Shown one piece after another: positions 55,229 through 62,174 of a DNA stretch of 62,174 nucleotides; position 1 is the stretch's first letter; each line of letters opens with the position of its first letter. This DNA comes from CALFMR01 sp035550595 (lineage in GTDB: Bacteria > Acidobacteriota > Vicinamibacteria > Vicinamibacterales > SCN-69-37), in contig DASZOV010000042.1 of assembly GCA_035550595.1 (NCBI GenBank), positions 1 through 62,174 on the forward strand, given 5' to 3'. A program made the translations under genes and the position numbers. The notes beneath the pieces were generated by a model. The model searched no databases, was not told the origin of the DNA, and saw only the letters and a program-made list of their open reading frames with translations.

Positions 55229-55597
55229 CGCGGCCTCCGTCCGGCGGACGGCGCGGGAACACGGGCAGCGCAGGGCAGGAGGCCGGCGGGCGAAGCCGGC
55301 CAGGACAGGCGGATCGATCTCATGACGTCCTTCACGAGCCCGCCAGCGTCTTGCGACGAGCCCTTTATCCTCGCTCGAAGACCGGCGCCGGGTCCAGCCG
55401 CCGCGCGGCGGTGTCTGATGTGATGTACGTGAGGTCAGCCTCCGGCTCGATGCTGGACGGCAGTAACAACGCCGCGCGCGGCCACCTCGGCGCCCGTCGA
55501 GGCGCGGCCGACGCGGCTGGATTTTTGACACATGCGGGACTAAGCTACCGGCGTTGCAAGCGGCACGGCCCTGTCATTTTTCTCCATAGGTATTTCC
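55229..55597. other. Divergent intergenic region, FAD oxidase to second propeller/cytochrome gene
   Basis: No convincing gene or known repeat is seen in these 369 bases. A perfect TTGACA lies at 55526-55531, but there is no matching -10 at 16-18 bases. The short frame 55351-55605 has no family resemblance. Confidence 0.5.
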
Positions 55598-58267
55598 ATG
55601 CGTGAGTGGCGAGTGCGAATGGCTATTGGTGCGGTCGCGGCCGTCGCGATCGTGTACGGCGTGCGGCACGCCGCACGGGCCCAGGGCGCGGCATGGCCGC
55701 CGCCCGTGAGCCAGGCTCCCGAAGGCGGCGCGCCTCTGTCGCCCGCCGACGAAGCGAAGACGATGGTGCTGCCGCCCGGCTATCACGTGCAGCTCGTCGC
55801 GAGCGAACCGACCGTCATCGATCCGATCGCGATCGACTTCGACGCCGACGGCCGCCTGTGGGTGCTCGAGATGCCGGGCTTCGCGATGGACGCGCAGATG
55901 CGCGACTCGCACGACCCGATTTGCCGCGCCGTCGTGCTCGAGGACACCGACGGCGACGGCGTCATGGACAAGCGCACGGTCTTCGCCGACGGCCTGGTCC
56001 TGCCGCGCGCGATCAAAGTGCTCGAGCACGGCGTGCTCATAGGCGAGCCGCCGCACCTCTGGTTGATGCGCGACACGAACGGCGATCTCAAGGCCGACAC
56101 GAAAGAGCTCGTGAGCGACGACTACGGCCGCGCCGAAGGCAACATCGAGCACAACGCCAACAGCCTGTACTGGGCGATGGACAACTGGATGTACACGTCC
56201 GAACACGACTGGTACCTTCGGTGGAAGGACGGCAAGTTCGAGATCAAGCCGACCTTGAGCCGCGGCCAGTGGGGCGTGTCGCAGGACGACGCGGGACGGA
56301 TCTTCCGCAACGTGAACGACGAGCCGCTGTTCGTCGACATCCTCCCGGCCAGCTACTACATGCGCAATCCGAACATGGCGCGCACGCGCGGCCTCTACGA
56401 GTCGCTCGTCGAGCGCGAGGACGCGCCCGTGTGGCCCGCCCGGCCGACCCGCGGCGTGAACCGCGGTTATCGCGATCAGTTTTTCCGTCCCGACGACGGG
56501 TCGATCATCATCCAGGGGGCGGGCACGCCGACCGTCTATCGTGGCGACCAGCTCCCGAAGGAGCTCGAGGGCAACGCGTTCATCACCGATTCGCCCACCA
56601 ACCTCGTCCATCGCCTCGTCGTCGTCGACGACGGCACCGGACGGCTCACGGCGAAGAACGGCTACGCGAAGGGCGAGATCCTCGCGTCGACCGATGAACG
56701 GTTCCGGCCAGTGAACCTCTCGAACGCCCCGGACGGCACGCTGTACGTCGTCGACATGTACCGCGGCGTCGTACAGGACGGCGCGTATCAGACCGACTTC
56801 TTGCGCGACTACATCAAGCAGCACGCGCTGCAGGAGCCGATCGGCCGCGGCCGGATCTGGCGCATCGTGCACGACACGACGAAGCCGGTGCCCAAGCCCG
56901 CGCTGCACGAGGCGAGCACGGCCGGGCTCGTGCCGTACCTGTCGAACCCGAACGGCTGGTGGCGCGACAAGGCGCAGCAGCTCCTCGTCGAGCGCGGCGA
57001 CAAGTCGGTCGCGCCGGCGTTGAAGCAGTTGGCGGCGACCGCGCCTGATTGGCGGACGAAGCTGCACGCGCTCTGGACGCTCGACGGCCTCGACGCGATC
57101 GAGCCTGACTCGGTCGAGCACGCGCTGCACGACGCGTCGCCGTACGTGCGGGCATCGGCCATCCGGTTGTCGGAGCGCTGGCTCGGCGAGGCGAACTCGC
57201 CGCTCGCCGGCCAGATTCTGGCGTTGATGAACGATCCGAACTGGCAGGTGCGGCGTCAGCTCGCGGCGTCGATTGGCGCGCTACCCGAGGCGGCGCGGAT
57301 CGATCCGGCCGTGCAGATGCTCACCAAGTACGGCAGCGATCCGATCACCGTGGACGCGACGATCAGCGGCCTCGCCGGTCTCGAGGAGCAGGTGCTCGAT
57401 CGCGTCGCGCAGGCGCAGGCGGCCGCCGATGAGGCCGACGCGACGACGATGCTCGCCGCGGCCATTGCGAAGGGTGGCAACGTCGACGCGGTTGGCCGGT
57501 TGTTGACGATGGCCACGGCCGACGGCACGCCGGCCTGGAAGCAGACGGCGATTCTGAAGGGACTCGACACGGGACTGCCGGCGCCGGGTGGTGGACGCGG
57601 CCGCGGAGGCTTCGCGGCGCGCGGATTCGGCGCGGGCCGCGGCGGACGCGGCGGTGCGCCGCGCGGCGTGAATCTGGCGGCCGAGCCGTCAGCGTTGACG
57701 AAGCTCGCGGCCGGCACGGGTGACGTCGCAGATGCGGCCAAGGCCGTCGCCGCGAAGCTCGAGTGGCCGGGCAAGCCCGCGCCGGTGAACACCGCCCCGC
57801 CGCTCACGCCCGATCAGCAGAAGCTGTACGCGGCTGGCGCGGACGTCTACAAGAACATCTGCATCGGCTGCCATCAGGCGAACGGCCAGGGCCTGCCGAA
57901 CGTCGCCGCCAACCTCGTCACGTCGCAGTTCGTGATGTCGCCCGACGCCGGCATGGCCGAGCGGATTCTGCTCGCGGGCAAGGAAGGCAACATCGGCCTG
58001 ATGCCGCCGCTCGGCGCCACGCTGAGTGATGAGCAGATCGCGGCCGTGCTCACGTACATTCGGCGCGAGTGGGGCCACACGGCGTCGGCCGTCAGCCCCG
58101 CGGATGTGACCGAGACGCGCGGGTTGACGAGCATGCGCAAGACGCCGTGGACCGATCAGGAACTCCTGGCCGGCCGGCGCGGTGGCGGTGCGGGTCGCGC
58201 GGGCGGCGTGGCTGGTGCGGCTGGCGGTCGAGCCGCGGGTGCAGGCGCGGGCGGTCGCGGTCAATAA
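55598..58267 (+). CDS. Exported propeller/HEAT/cytochrome c protein (PVC-type dehydrogenase-like)
   Basis: An 889-residue paralogue of the protein at 24476. A signal or membrane anchor near the N-terminus (MAIGAVAAVAIVYGV) is followed by a beta-propeller (about 45-430, IDFDADGRLWVLEMPGF, DTDGDGVMDKRTVFADGL), HEAT-like repeats (about 440-650) and a cytochrome c domain with CIGCH at 755-759 and ligand Met in GLMPPLGA. It lacks the discoidin domain of the paralogue. Gly/Arg/Ala-rich stretches lie near residues 660-690 and at the extreme C-terminus. Substrate unknown; probably oxidises a sugar-like compound and passes electrons to a periplasmic acceptor. The ribosome site is weak. Confidence 0.88.
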   Translation: MREWRVRMAIGAVAAVAIVYGVRHAARAQGAAWPPPVSQAPEGGAPLSPADEAKTMVLPPGYHVQLVASEPTVIDPIAIDFDADGRLWVLEMPGFAMDAQMRDSHDPICRAVVLEDTDGDGVMDKRTVFADGLVLPRAIKVLEHGVLIGEPPHLWLMRDTNGDLKADTKELVSDDYGRAEGNIEHNANSLYWAMDNWMYTSEHDWYLRWKDGKFEIKPTLSRGQWGVSQDDAGRIFRNVNDEPLFVDILPASYYMRNPNMARTRGLYESLVEREDAPVWPARPTRGVNRGYRDQFFRPDDGSIIIQGAGTPTVYRGDQLPKELEGNAFITDSPTNLVHRLVVVDDGTGRLTAKNGYAKGEILASTDERFRPVNLSNAPDGTLYVVDMYRGVVQDGAYQTDFLRDYIKQHALQEPIGRGRIWRIVHDTTKPVPKPALHEASTAGLVPYLSNPNGWWRDKAQQLLVERGDKSVAPALKQLAATAPDWRTKLHALWTLDGLDAIEPDSVEHALHDASPYVRASAIRLSERWLGEANSPLAGQILALMNDPNWQVRRQLAASIGALPEAARIDPAVQMLTKYGSDPITVDATISGLAGLEEQVLDRVAQAQAAADEADATTMLAAAIAKGGNVDAVGRLLTMATADGTPAWKQTAILKGLDTGLPAPGGGRGRGGFAARGFGAGRGGRGGAPRGVNLAAEPSALTKLAAGTGDVADAAKAVAAKLEWPGKPAPVNTAPPLTPDQQKLYAAGADVYKNICIGCHQANGQGLPNVAANLVTSQFVMSPDAGMAERILLAGKEGNIGLMPPLGATLSDEQIAAVLTYIRREWGHTASAVSPADVTETRGLTSMRKTPWTDQELLAGRRGGGAGRAGGVAGAAGGRAAGAGAGGRGQ

Positions 58268-58272
58268 CGCGA

Positions 58273-58336
58273 GAGTGACGGGCGGGCCAATCGCTCGCCC
58301 GTCAACTCCGAACTTCAAACTTCGAACTTCGAACTG
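58273..58336 (+). repeat. Hairpin plus family B repeat behind the second propeller gene
   Basis: GACGGGCG and CGCCCGTC form an 8-bp stem (58277-58301), followed at once by CAACTCCGAACTTCAAAC and further TTCGAAC units to 58336. This keeps the post-stop position and polarity of family B. Confidence 0.65.
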
Positions 58337-58379
58337 GTGCCGGGTTCTGCCGGCGTGTGAGCGACTTCCGTCCGTGGAG

Positions 58380-58401
58380 CCCTGGGCCTTCAGGCCCAGG
58401 G
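58380..58401. repeat. Short perfect hairpin (family E), copy 3
   Basis: CCCTGGGCC, loop TTCA, GGCCCAGGG: the reverse complement of 4023-4044. Confidence 0.6.
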
Positions 58402-58444
58402 AGGACCATCCAACCGTGGACGGCTGATGTCGTCTGAATAGCCG

Positions 58445-59095
58445 ATGCGCTGGGCTCTCCTCGTCGTCGCGCTACTAGCGATCATCATCGTGCCGTTCGT
58501 CTTCTTCGAGGACGACCTGAATATTCTGGCCGCGCGACTCGCGCGCGGCGAAGGCGCGAGTTGGCTCAGCGCGGTCATCGTCTTTCTTCTGCTCGCGAGC
58601 GACGTCTTCCTGCCCATTCCGTCGACCATCGTTTCGGCCGCGGCCGGTGCGCTCCTCGGCTTCTGGATTGGCACGATCGTCGTCTGGGCCGGCATGTCAG
58701 CGGCGTGTGCGATTGGCTACGCCTTCGGCGCGCGTGCGTCCATGGCCGCGCGACGGTTCGTCGGGGCAGACGCGATCGCCCGTGCCGAACGGCTGGCTGG
58801 CCGTTACGGCGACTACGGCCTGGTGTTCTGCCGGCCCGTGCCCGTGTTGGCCGAAGCGAGCGTCATCCTCGCCGGCGTCGTCGGCGCACCGCGCCGACGT
58901 TTCCTCACGCTGACGAGCGCGTCGAATCTCGGCATCGCAATGGTCTACGCAGCCGTCGGCGCGTTCGCGATGGAGGTGCAGTCGTTTCTCCTGGCCTTCG
59001 CCGCCGCGCTCGTGCTGCCCGCGCTGACGATGCTCATCGCGCGCCGGTGGAATCAAGAAAAGTCCGCGAAGCCCGCGACGGAGGAGCGGCGCTGA
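58445..59095 (+). CDS. VTT/DedA-like membrane protein
   Basis: A 216-residue integral membrane protein of the SNARE-associated/VTT (DedA-like) superfamily, related to lipid scramblase-type proteins. Features are FLLLASDVFLPIPSTIVSAAAGALLG (two parts), GYAFGARASMAARRFVG, and RPVPVLAEASVILAGVVGAPRRRF, the conserved Arg-Pro-x-Pro region. The last ten residues (SAKPATEERR) and the stop codon are encoded by a family C repeat. Confidence 0.85.
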   Translation: MRWALLVVALLAIIIVPFVFFEDDLNILAARLARGEGASWLSAVIVFLLLASDVFLPIPSTIVSAAAGALLGFWIGTIVVWAGMSAACAIGYAFGARASMAARRFVGADAIARAERLAGRYGDYGLVFCRPVPVLAEASVILAGVVGAPRRRFLTLTSASNLGIAMVYAAVGAFAMEVQSFLLAFAAALVLPALTMLIARRWNQEKSAKPATEERR

Positions 59096-59160
59096 GCGGG
59101 CGAGCGGGGGTGGGGCCCCAACGCATTGCAAAGAAGATGGCACCCGAGCGTAGCGAGGGC
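59056..59160 (+). repeat. Family C repeat, copy C10, overlapping the VTT gene end
   Basis: Contains AAGTCCGCGAAGCCCGC, GAGCGGGCGAGCGGGGG and TGCAAAGAAGATGG. The stem here is not fully paired (GCGGGG against CCCCAACG). It supplies the C-terminal codons of the VTT protein. Confidence 0.75.
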
Positions 59161-59172
59161 GCCGAACAGCGC

Positions 59173-59201
59173 TTGTCGATGTAGCTACATGTGGCTATAT
59201 T
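59173..59201 (+). promoter_or_regulatory. Promoter and operator of the Phd/VapC module
   Basis: TTGTCG (59173-59178) and TATATT (59196-59201) are 17 bases apart. The spacer and -10 contain the imperfect palindrome TAGCTACATGTGGCTA (59182-59197), a likely autoregulatory site. The predicted transcript start is about three bases before the GTG at 59211, so the message is nearly leaderless. Confidence 0.6.
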
Positions 59202-59210
59202 GAGATCATC

Positions 59211-59495
59211 GTGGGAACGGGCATTCGTGAGCTGAAGAACAATCTCAGCCGCTACATTCGACGCGTCGACGCTGGCGAGCGCATTTCGGTCACCGCGCAT
59301 GGGCGCGTCGTCGCCGAGCTGGTGCCGTCCGGCACCCATGCTCGTGCGACGACGAACCGGTGGGACGAGCTCGTGGCCGCCGGCGTGCTGCACCCCCCTG
59401 TCGAAACCGGCGATCCTTTCGAAGACTGGCCGGACATCCGGCTGCCGCGCGGCACGGCGGCCGACCTCATCGACCGCGATCGTGGCGACGCGTAA
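59211..59495 (+). CDS. Antitoxin of the Phd/YefM (prevent-host-death) family
   Basis: A 94-residue antitoxin. The N-terminal Phd fold reads GIRELKNNLSRYIRRVDAGERISVTAHGRVVAELVP (shown here as a family description, residues 4-39), binding DNA and autoregulating. The C-terminal half (about 50-94, with DPFEDWPDIRLP) would wrap the toxin. It overlaps the toxin gene by 14 bases. The GTG start is the only one at the head of the domain. Confidence 0.88.
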   Translation: MGTGIRELKNNLSRYIRRVDAGERISVTAHGRVVAELVPSGTHARATTNRWDELVAAGVLHPPVETGDPFEDWPDIRLPRGTAADLIDRDRGDA

Positions 59496-59976
59496 CACCG
59501 GACGCCGGCGCGCTCCTCGCCGCACCGCCACGGGTCGCCGGACGTCAGCGCCGGCTCCTCCGACCGTTCGATACATTGAATCCAGCGCACTCGTGGCGGC
59601 CTTGCTGGAACACGACCGAGCCGCGATGGCAAGACCGGCTGCCGGCGCACGCGTGGTCACGTCCGCCCTGACTTTCGCGGAGACCATGCGCGCGGTCGTC
59701 CGCGCGCGCGTGGCGGGACGGCTGACGGCAGAGCAGGAACGGGCGGCCGTGCGGGCGCTTGGAACGTTCAGGCGCCGCTGCTTCGTGCTCGATGTCGACG
59801 ATGCCGTCCTCCGTCGAGCGGGCCGACGGTTTCCGGTTGAGCCGATTCGCACGCTCGATGCCGTGCATCTCGCAACCGTCGAGCGTCTCGACGAACCTCC
59901 TCAGCTCGTGATCATCGTCACGCGGGACGAGCGCGTGCGCGACAACGCGGTGGCATTGGGGTACGGGGTCGCGTAG
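59482..59976 (+). CDS. VapC-type PIN-domain toxin
   Basis: A 164-residue PIN ribonuclease. Acidic residues are found in YIESSALVAALLE (Glu where Asp is usual at the first site), TFAETMRAV, LDAVHLATVE and VTRDERVRDNAVALGYGV, enough for a four-carboxylate metal site. GTG 59482 is in frame, overlaps the antitoxin and gives a basic 30-residue tail before the domain; no better start exists nearer the PIN fold. Likely an RNase neutralised by the Phd-type partner. Confidence 0.85.
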   Translation: MATRNTGRRRAPRRTATGRRTSAPAPPTVRYIESSALVAALLEHDRAAMARPAAGARVVTSALTFAETMRAVVRARVAGRLTAEQERAAVRALGTFRRRCFVLDVDDAVLRRAGRRFPVEPIRTLDAVHLATVERLDEPPQLVIIVTRDERVRDNAVALGYGVA

Positions 59977-59993
59977 CGGCCGTCGCTGCGGCC

Positions 59994-60019
59994 CGGGCCG
60001 GCACGGGGCCGGCCCCTAC
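59994..60019 (-). repeat. Family A REP-like repeat overlapping the eboE stop codon
   Basis: Reverse complement of GTAGGGGCCGGCCCC then GTGCCGGCCCG. The eboE stop (TAG, 60018-60016) lies inside it, as the transposase stop does at 16975. Confidence 0.75.
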
Positions 60020-61242
60020 CGGGTGCGGATAGGACGATCCCGTCCCGTCGACGTCTGTCGCAGCACCCAGTCGTACTCGCGCGCGATCGATTCGACCACG
60101 TCGAGCTTGAGCGCGCCGGGGAGGACGTCCCAGGTATAGGTCTCGATCTCGAGGTGGCGCGTGAAGCGTGACGCTTCGGCCGCGGCGATGACGCGTGCCA
60201 CGTCGGACTGCGTCGACGCCAGGCCGTCGTAGTCGCGCGTGAAGAGCGGCACGTGAAAGTGGATGCGCCAGTCGCCCGCGGCCGGGTGCTCGAGTGCCGG
60301 CCCCAGATCCGGGAAGCGTTCGATACCGGCCGGACCGCGCCGCATCACCTGGTGCAGATACGTCGCGTCGTCGAATGGCCGGAGGCGCGCGACGGCGGCC
60401 GCCTGTCCGCGTGCGTCGTCCGGCACGTGCGCCGTGAGCGCGGAGCTGAGCTGCACGCGGCCGATGCCGATGCCGGCAGCGCGCAGCCGATCGATCGCCG
60501 CGATCGGATCTTCGTGCTCAACGGCGAAGTGACAGCAGTCGAAGCAGACGCGCACGTGATCGAGGAGATCGCGGCGCGCGTCGTCGAGCGTGCCGCCCGT
60601 CGACGCGGCGAGGAGCGGCGCGCCGAATGGCAGCAGCCAGCGCTCGAAGAAATCGATCGTTTCGTCTGTCGTCTCGAGCACGCAGTCCGGCTCGGGCTCG
60701 ATGTCGAGATGGATGAGCGTGCCCTCGTCGCGCCGGATGGCCGCGAGCCGTTCGACCACGCGCACGACGTTGGCCGTCACCGTCTTCCAACTCGACTCGT
60801 CGTCGACGCTCATCCAGGCCTTGTAGGACAAGGGCGCCGTCGACACGCCGGCGTCGAGTCCCTCGGGCGCGAGCCGACGCAGGATCTCGACGAGATCGAG
60901 CGTGTAGGCCACGCGTGCGTCATCGCGCCAATCGGGCGCGTAGACCTCGGCCTTGACGACCGAGCGATGGAACGGGCCGTACGGAAAGCCGTTGATGAGC
61001 GCAACGTACAGGCCCTCGGCGTCGAGCCACGTGCGAAAGGCGCCGAGCGGTCCGCTCGCGAGCTCGCGCGCTTCGCGTGCGGAGAGTCGCAGTCCGAGGC
61101 CGAACGGCTTCGTCGGCGCCAGCTGCGCTTTGAGCGCTGGCGCGACGCGCGCGATCGTGTCGCGCACGGCCGGCCAGCCGTCCGCGGCGTGGATGTTGGT
61201 GCAGTAGGTGAGATGCAGGAAGTCGTCGGGCGGAAGCTGCAC
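60016..61242 (-). CDS. eboE: EboE, metabolite traffic protein of the ebo locus
   Basis: A 408-residue TIM-barrel (sugar phosphate isomerase/epimerase fold) protein of the ebo (EDB) cluster, which in cyanobacteria and other bacteria helps move precursors to the periplasm. Features are LHLTYCTNIHAADGWPAV, LGLRLSAREARELA, GFPYGPFHRSVVKAEVYAPDW, STAPLSYKAWM, HLDIEPEPDCVLETTDET, VCFDCCHFAVEHEDP and HFHVPLF, with metal-type His and Glu residues. It follows the TatD-like gene by 28 bases. The biochemical reaction is not known for this family. Confidence 0.82.
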   Translation of the reverse strand: MQLPPDDFLHLTYCTNIHAADGWPAVRDTIARVAPALKAQLAPTKPFGLGLRLSAREARELASGPLGAFRTWLDAEGLYVALINGFPYGPFHRSVVKAEVYAPDWRDDARVAYTLDLVEILRRLAPEGLDAGVSTAPLSYKAWMSVDDESSWKTVTANVVRVVERLAAIRRDEGTLIHLDIEPEPDCVLETTDETIDFFERWLLPFGAPLLAASTGGTLDDARRDLLDHVRVCFDCCHFAVEHEDPIAAIDRLRAAGIGIGRVQLSSALTAHVPDDARGQAAAVARLRPFDDATYLHQVMRRGPAGIERFPDLGPALEHPAAGDWRIHFHVPLFTRDYDGLASTQSDVARVIAAAEASRFTRHLEIETYTWDVLPGALKLDVVESIAREYDWVLRQTSTGRDRPIRTR

Positions 61243-61270
61243 GAGGGTCGAGTCCGGCGCGGGCGACGCG

Positions 61271-62107
61271 CTACGAGCCGACGCGCGCCGGTTCCGGCGT
61301 GCCGACCGGCCGCTGGAACTTCGGCGACTGGCTGAGGAAGCGCACGGGGTTGTCGAACACGATCTCGTGAATCAACGCGTCCGAGTGCTTGCGCCGACGC
61401 ATTTCCATGATGAACTTCGGCACGGCGACCGGCTCGCTCGGGCCCCAGTCGCACGCGCCGGCGACGAGGATGCGGTCCGAACCGAACCGTTCGATCATGT
61501 CGACGGCCCGTTGCGCTGAAACTTTCGTCTGCGGATAGAGCGTGAGGCCGGCCCAGAAGCCGTGGTCGAGGATCATCTCGATCGTGTGCTCCTCGGCGTG
61601 ATCGACGAGCACGCGGCCGCGCGGCAGCGCCGGGTACCGCTCGAGCACGTCGATCGTCACGCGCGTGCCCTTGTGCTTGTCCTCGAGGTGCGGCGTGTGA
61701 ATCAGCACGAGGTCACGGCGTTCGGCGGCGAGCGCGATCTGATCGGTGTAGGTCGCGATCTCGTTCCGCGTCACGCGGTTCATGCCGATCTCGCCCACGC
61801 CGAGCACGCCCGGGCCGTCGAGCAGCTTCGGCAGCCGCGCGAGCACCTGCTTCGAGAGCTCGCGATTGTCGGACTCCTTCGGGTTCATGCCGAGCCACGC
61901 GTAGTGGCGGATGCCGTACTGCGCCGCGCGCTTCGGCTCGAAATCGACGAGCTGGCGGAAGTAGTCCTCCATGCCCTCGACGGTGCTGCGATCCCAGCCC
62001 GCCCAGAACGCCGGCTCGGTGACGGCCACGCATCCGGTCAGCGCCATGTGCGCGTAGTCGTCGGTCGTGCGCGACACCATGTGCGCGTGATGGTCGATGT
62101 AGTTCAT
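61271..62107 (-). CDS. eboB: TatD-like hydrolase EboB of the ebo locus
   Basis: A 278-residue amidohydrolase-fold (TatD family) protein. Metal-binding YIDHHAHM at the N-terminus, GVLGVGEIGMNR, LIHTPHLEDKHKGT, VLVDHAEEHTIEMILDHGFWAGLTLYP (in part) and ILVAGACDWGPSEP are present. Adjacent to eboE with the same orientation, so it is assigned as EboB. Its ATG overlaps the stop of the preceding gene (ATGA), showing a tight operon that continues past the window edge. Confidence 0.8.
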   Translation of the reverse strand: MNYIDHHAHMVSRTTDDYAHMALTGCVAVTEPAFWAGWDRSTVEGMEDYFRQLVDFEPKRAAQYGIRHYAWLGMNPKESDNRELSKQVLARLPKLLDGPGVLGVGEIGMNRVTRNEIATYTDQIALAAERRDLVLIHTPHLEDKHKGTRVTIDVLERYPALPRGRVLVDHAEEHTIEMILDHGFWAGLTLYPQTKVSAQRAVDMIERFGSDRILVAGACDWGPSEPVAVPKFIMEMRRRKHSDALIHEIVFDNPVRFLSQSPKFQRPVGTPEPARVGS

Positions 62108-62174
62108 GATCGCGACTCCCTCAGCGACGGATCGTACGCGCCGACGGCGCCCTTGCGGTCGAGCGCCTCGAGCG
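62104..62174 (-). CDS. C-terminal end of an upstream gene, probably eboA (truncated by window)
   Basis: Only 22 codons and the stop lie in the window (LEALDRKGAVGAYDPSLRES then Arg-Ser). The stop overlaps the eboB start by four bases. By position in the ebo locus it should be eboA, whose proteins end in a short Leu/Asp-rich segment of this kind, but the fragment is too short to prove it. Confidence 0.4.
   Translation of the reverse strand, partial: LEALDRKGAVGAYDPSLRESRS

Noticed and set aside
55351..55605. 84-codon frame overlapping the start of the second propeller gene
   Set aside because: No ribosome site, no domain, and overlap with the true start at 55598.

Overview
The window is GC-rich bacterial chromosome, most likely from an acidobacterium of the Vicinamibacteria type. 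This is inferred from two very long MacB/FtsX-type permeases of the acidobacterial (ADOP) kind, one directly behind a PadR regulator, from secreted PVC-type dehydrogenase/cytochrome c proteins with Gly/Arg/Ala-rich inserts, and from gene arrangement; no rRNA or tRNA gene is present to confirm it. There is no prophage, CRISPR array or large mobile element. The one mobile-type gene is a REP-associated (Y1) transposase.

Layout. 0-4 kb: the end of speA (arginine decarboxylase) and a Tat-exported carboxylesterase. 4-10.3 kb: two divergent polytopic membrane proteins, then an overlapping set of GT-C protein, GT2 glycosyltransferase and two methyltransferases, probably for a surface glycan or lipid. 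10.3-16.7 kb: ADOP permease, a secreted protein made of three tandem repeats, PadR regulator and a second ADOP permease. 16.7-17.8 kb: the REP transposase inside its own repeats. 17.8-24.3 kb (minus): UPF0182 membrane protein, clpS, clpA, grpE. 24.4-27.5 kb: secreted propeller/HEAT/cytochrome c/discoidin protein. 27.6-46.2 kb: a block of amino-acid biosynthesis genes, thrB, two threonine synthases, thrA and ilvA, then ilvD, ilvB, ilvN, ilvC and serA, with pheA, a PVC-type cytochrome and a CysO/MoeZ/rhodanese fusion embedded. 47.4-52.5 kb: urease genes ureD, fused ureAB, ureC, ureF, ureG (no ureE). 52.6-60 kb: Tat-exported TIM-barrel protein, FAD-linked oxidase, second propeller/cytochrome c protein, VTT membrane protein and a Phd/VapC toxin-antitoxin pair. 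60-62.2 kb: the edge of an ebo locus (eboE, eboB, probable end of eboA).

The most interesting signals lie between genes. (1) A 31-codon leader ORF with a Cys-Cys-Pro-Cys run, followed by a 12-bp GC hairpin, sits directly before the CysO/MoeZ/rhodanese sulfur-carrier gene and looks like a cysteine-responsive attenuator. (2) A heptamer repeat based on GAACTTC sits just behind stop codons, in the same orientation relative to the upstream gene in most copies. (3) A second repeat of about 90 bases carries a hairpin whose stem changes in a compensatory way from copy to copy, and one copy supplies the ureF start codon. (4) A GC-palindromic REP-like family surrounds the REP transposase and forms the 3' ends of two genes. 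The large enzymes are identified with confidence; the roles proposed for the repeats and the attenuator are inference.
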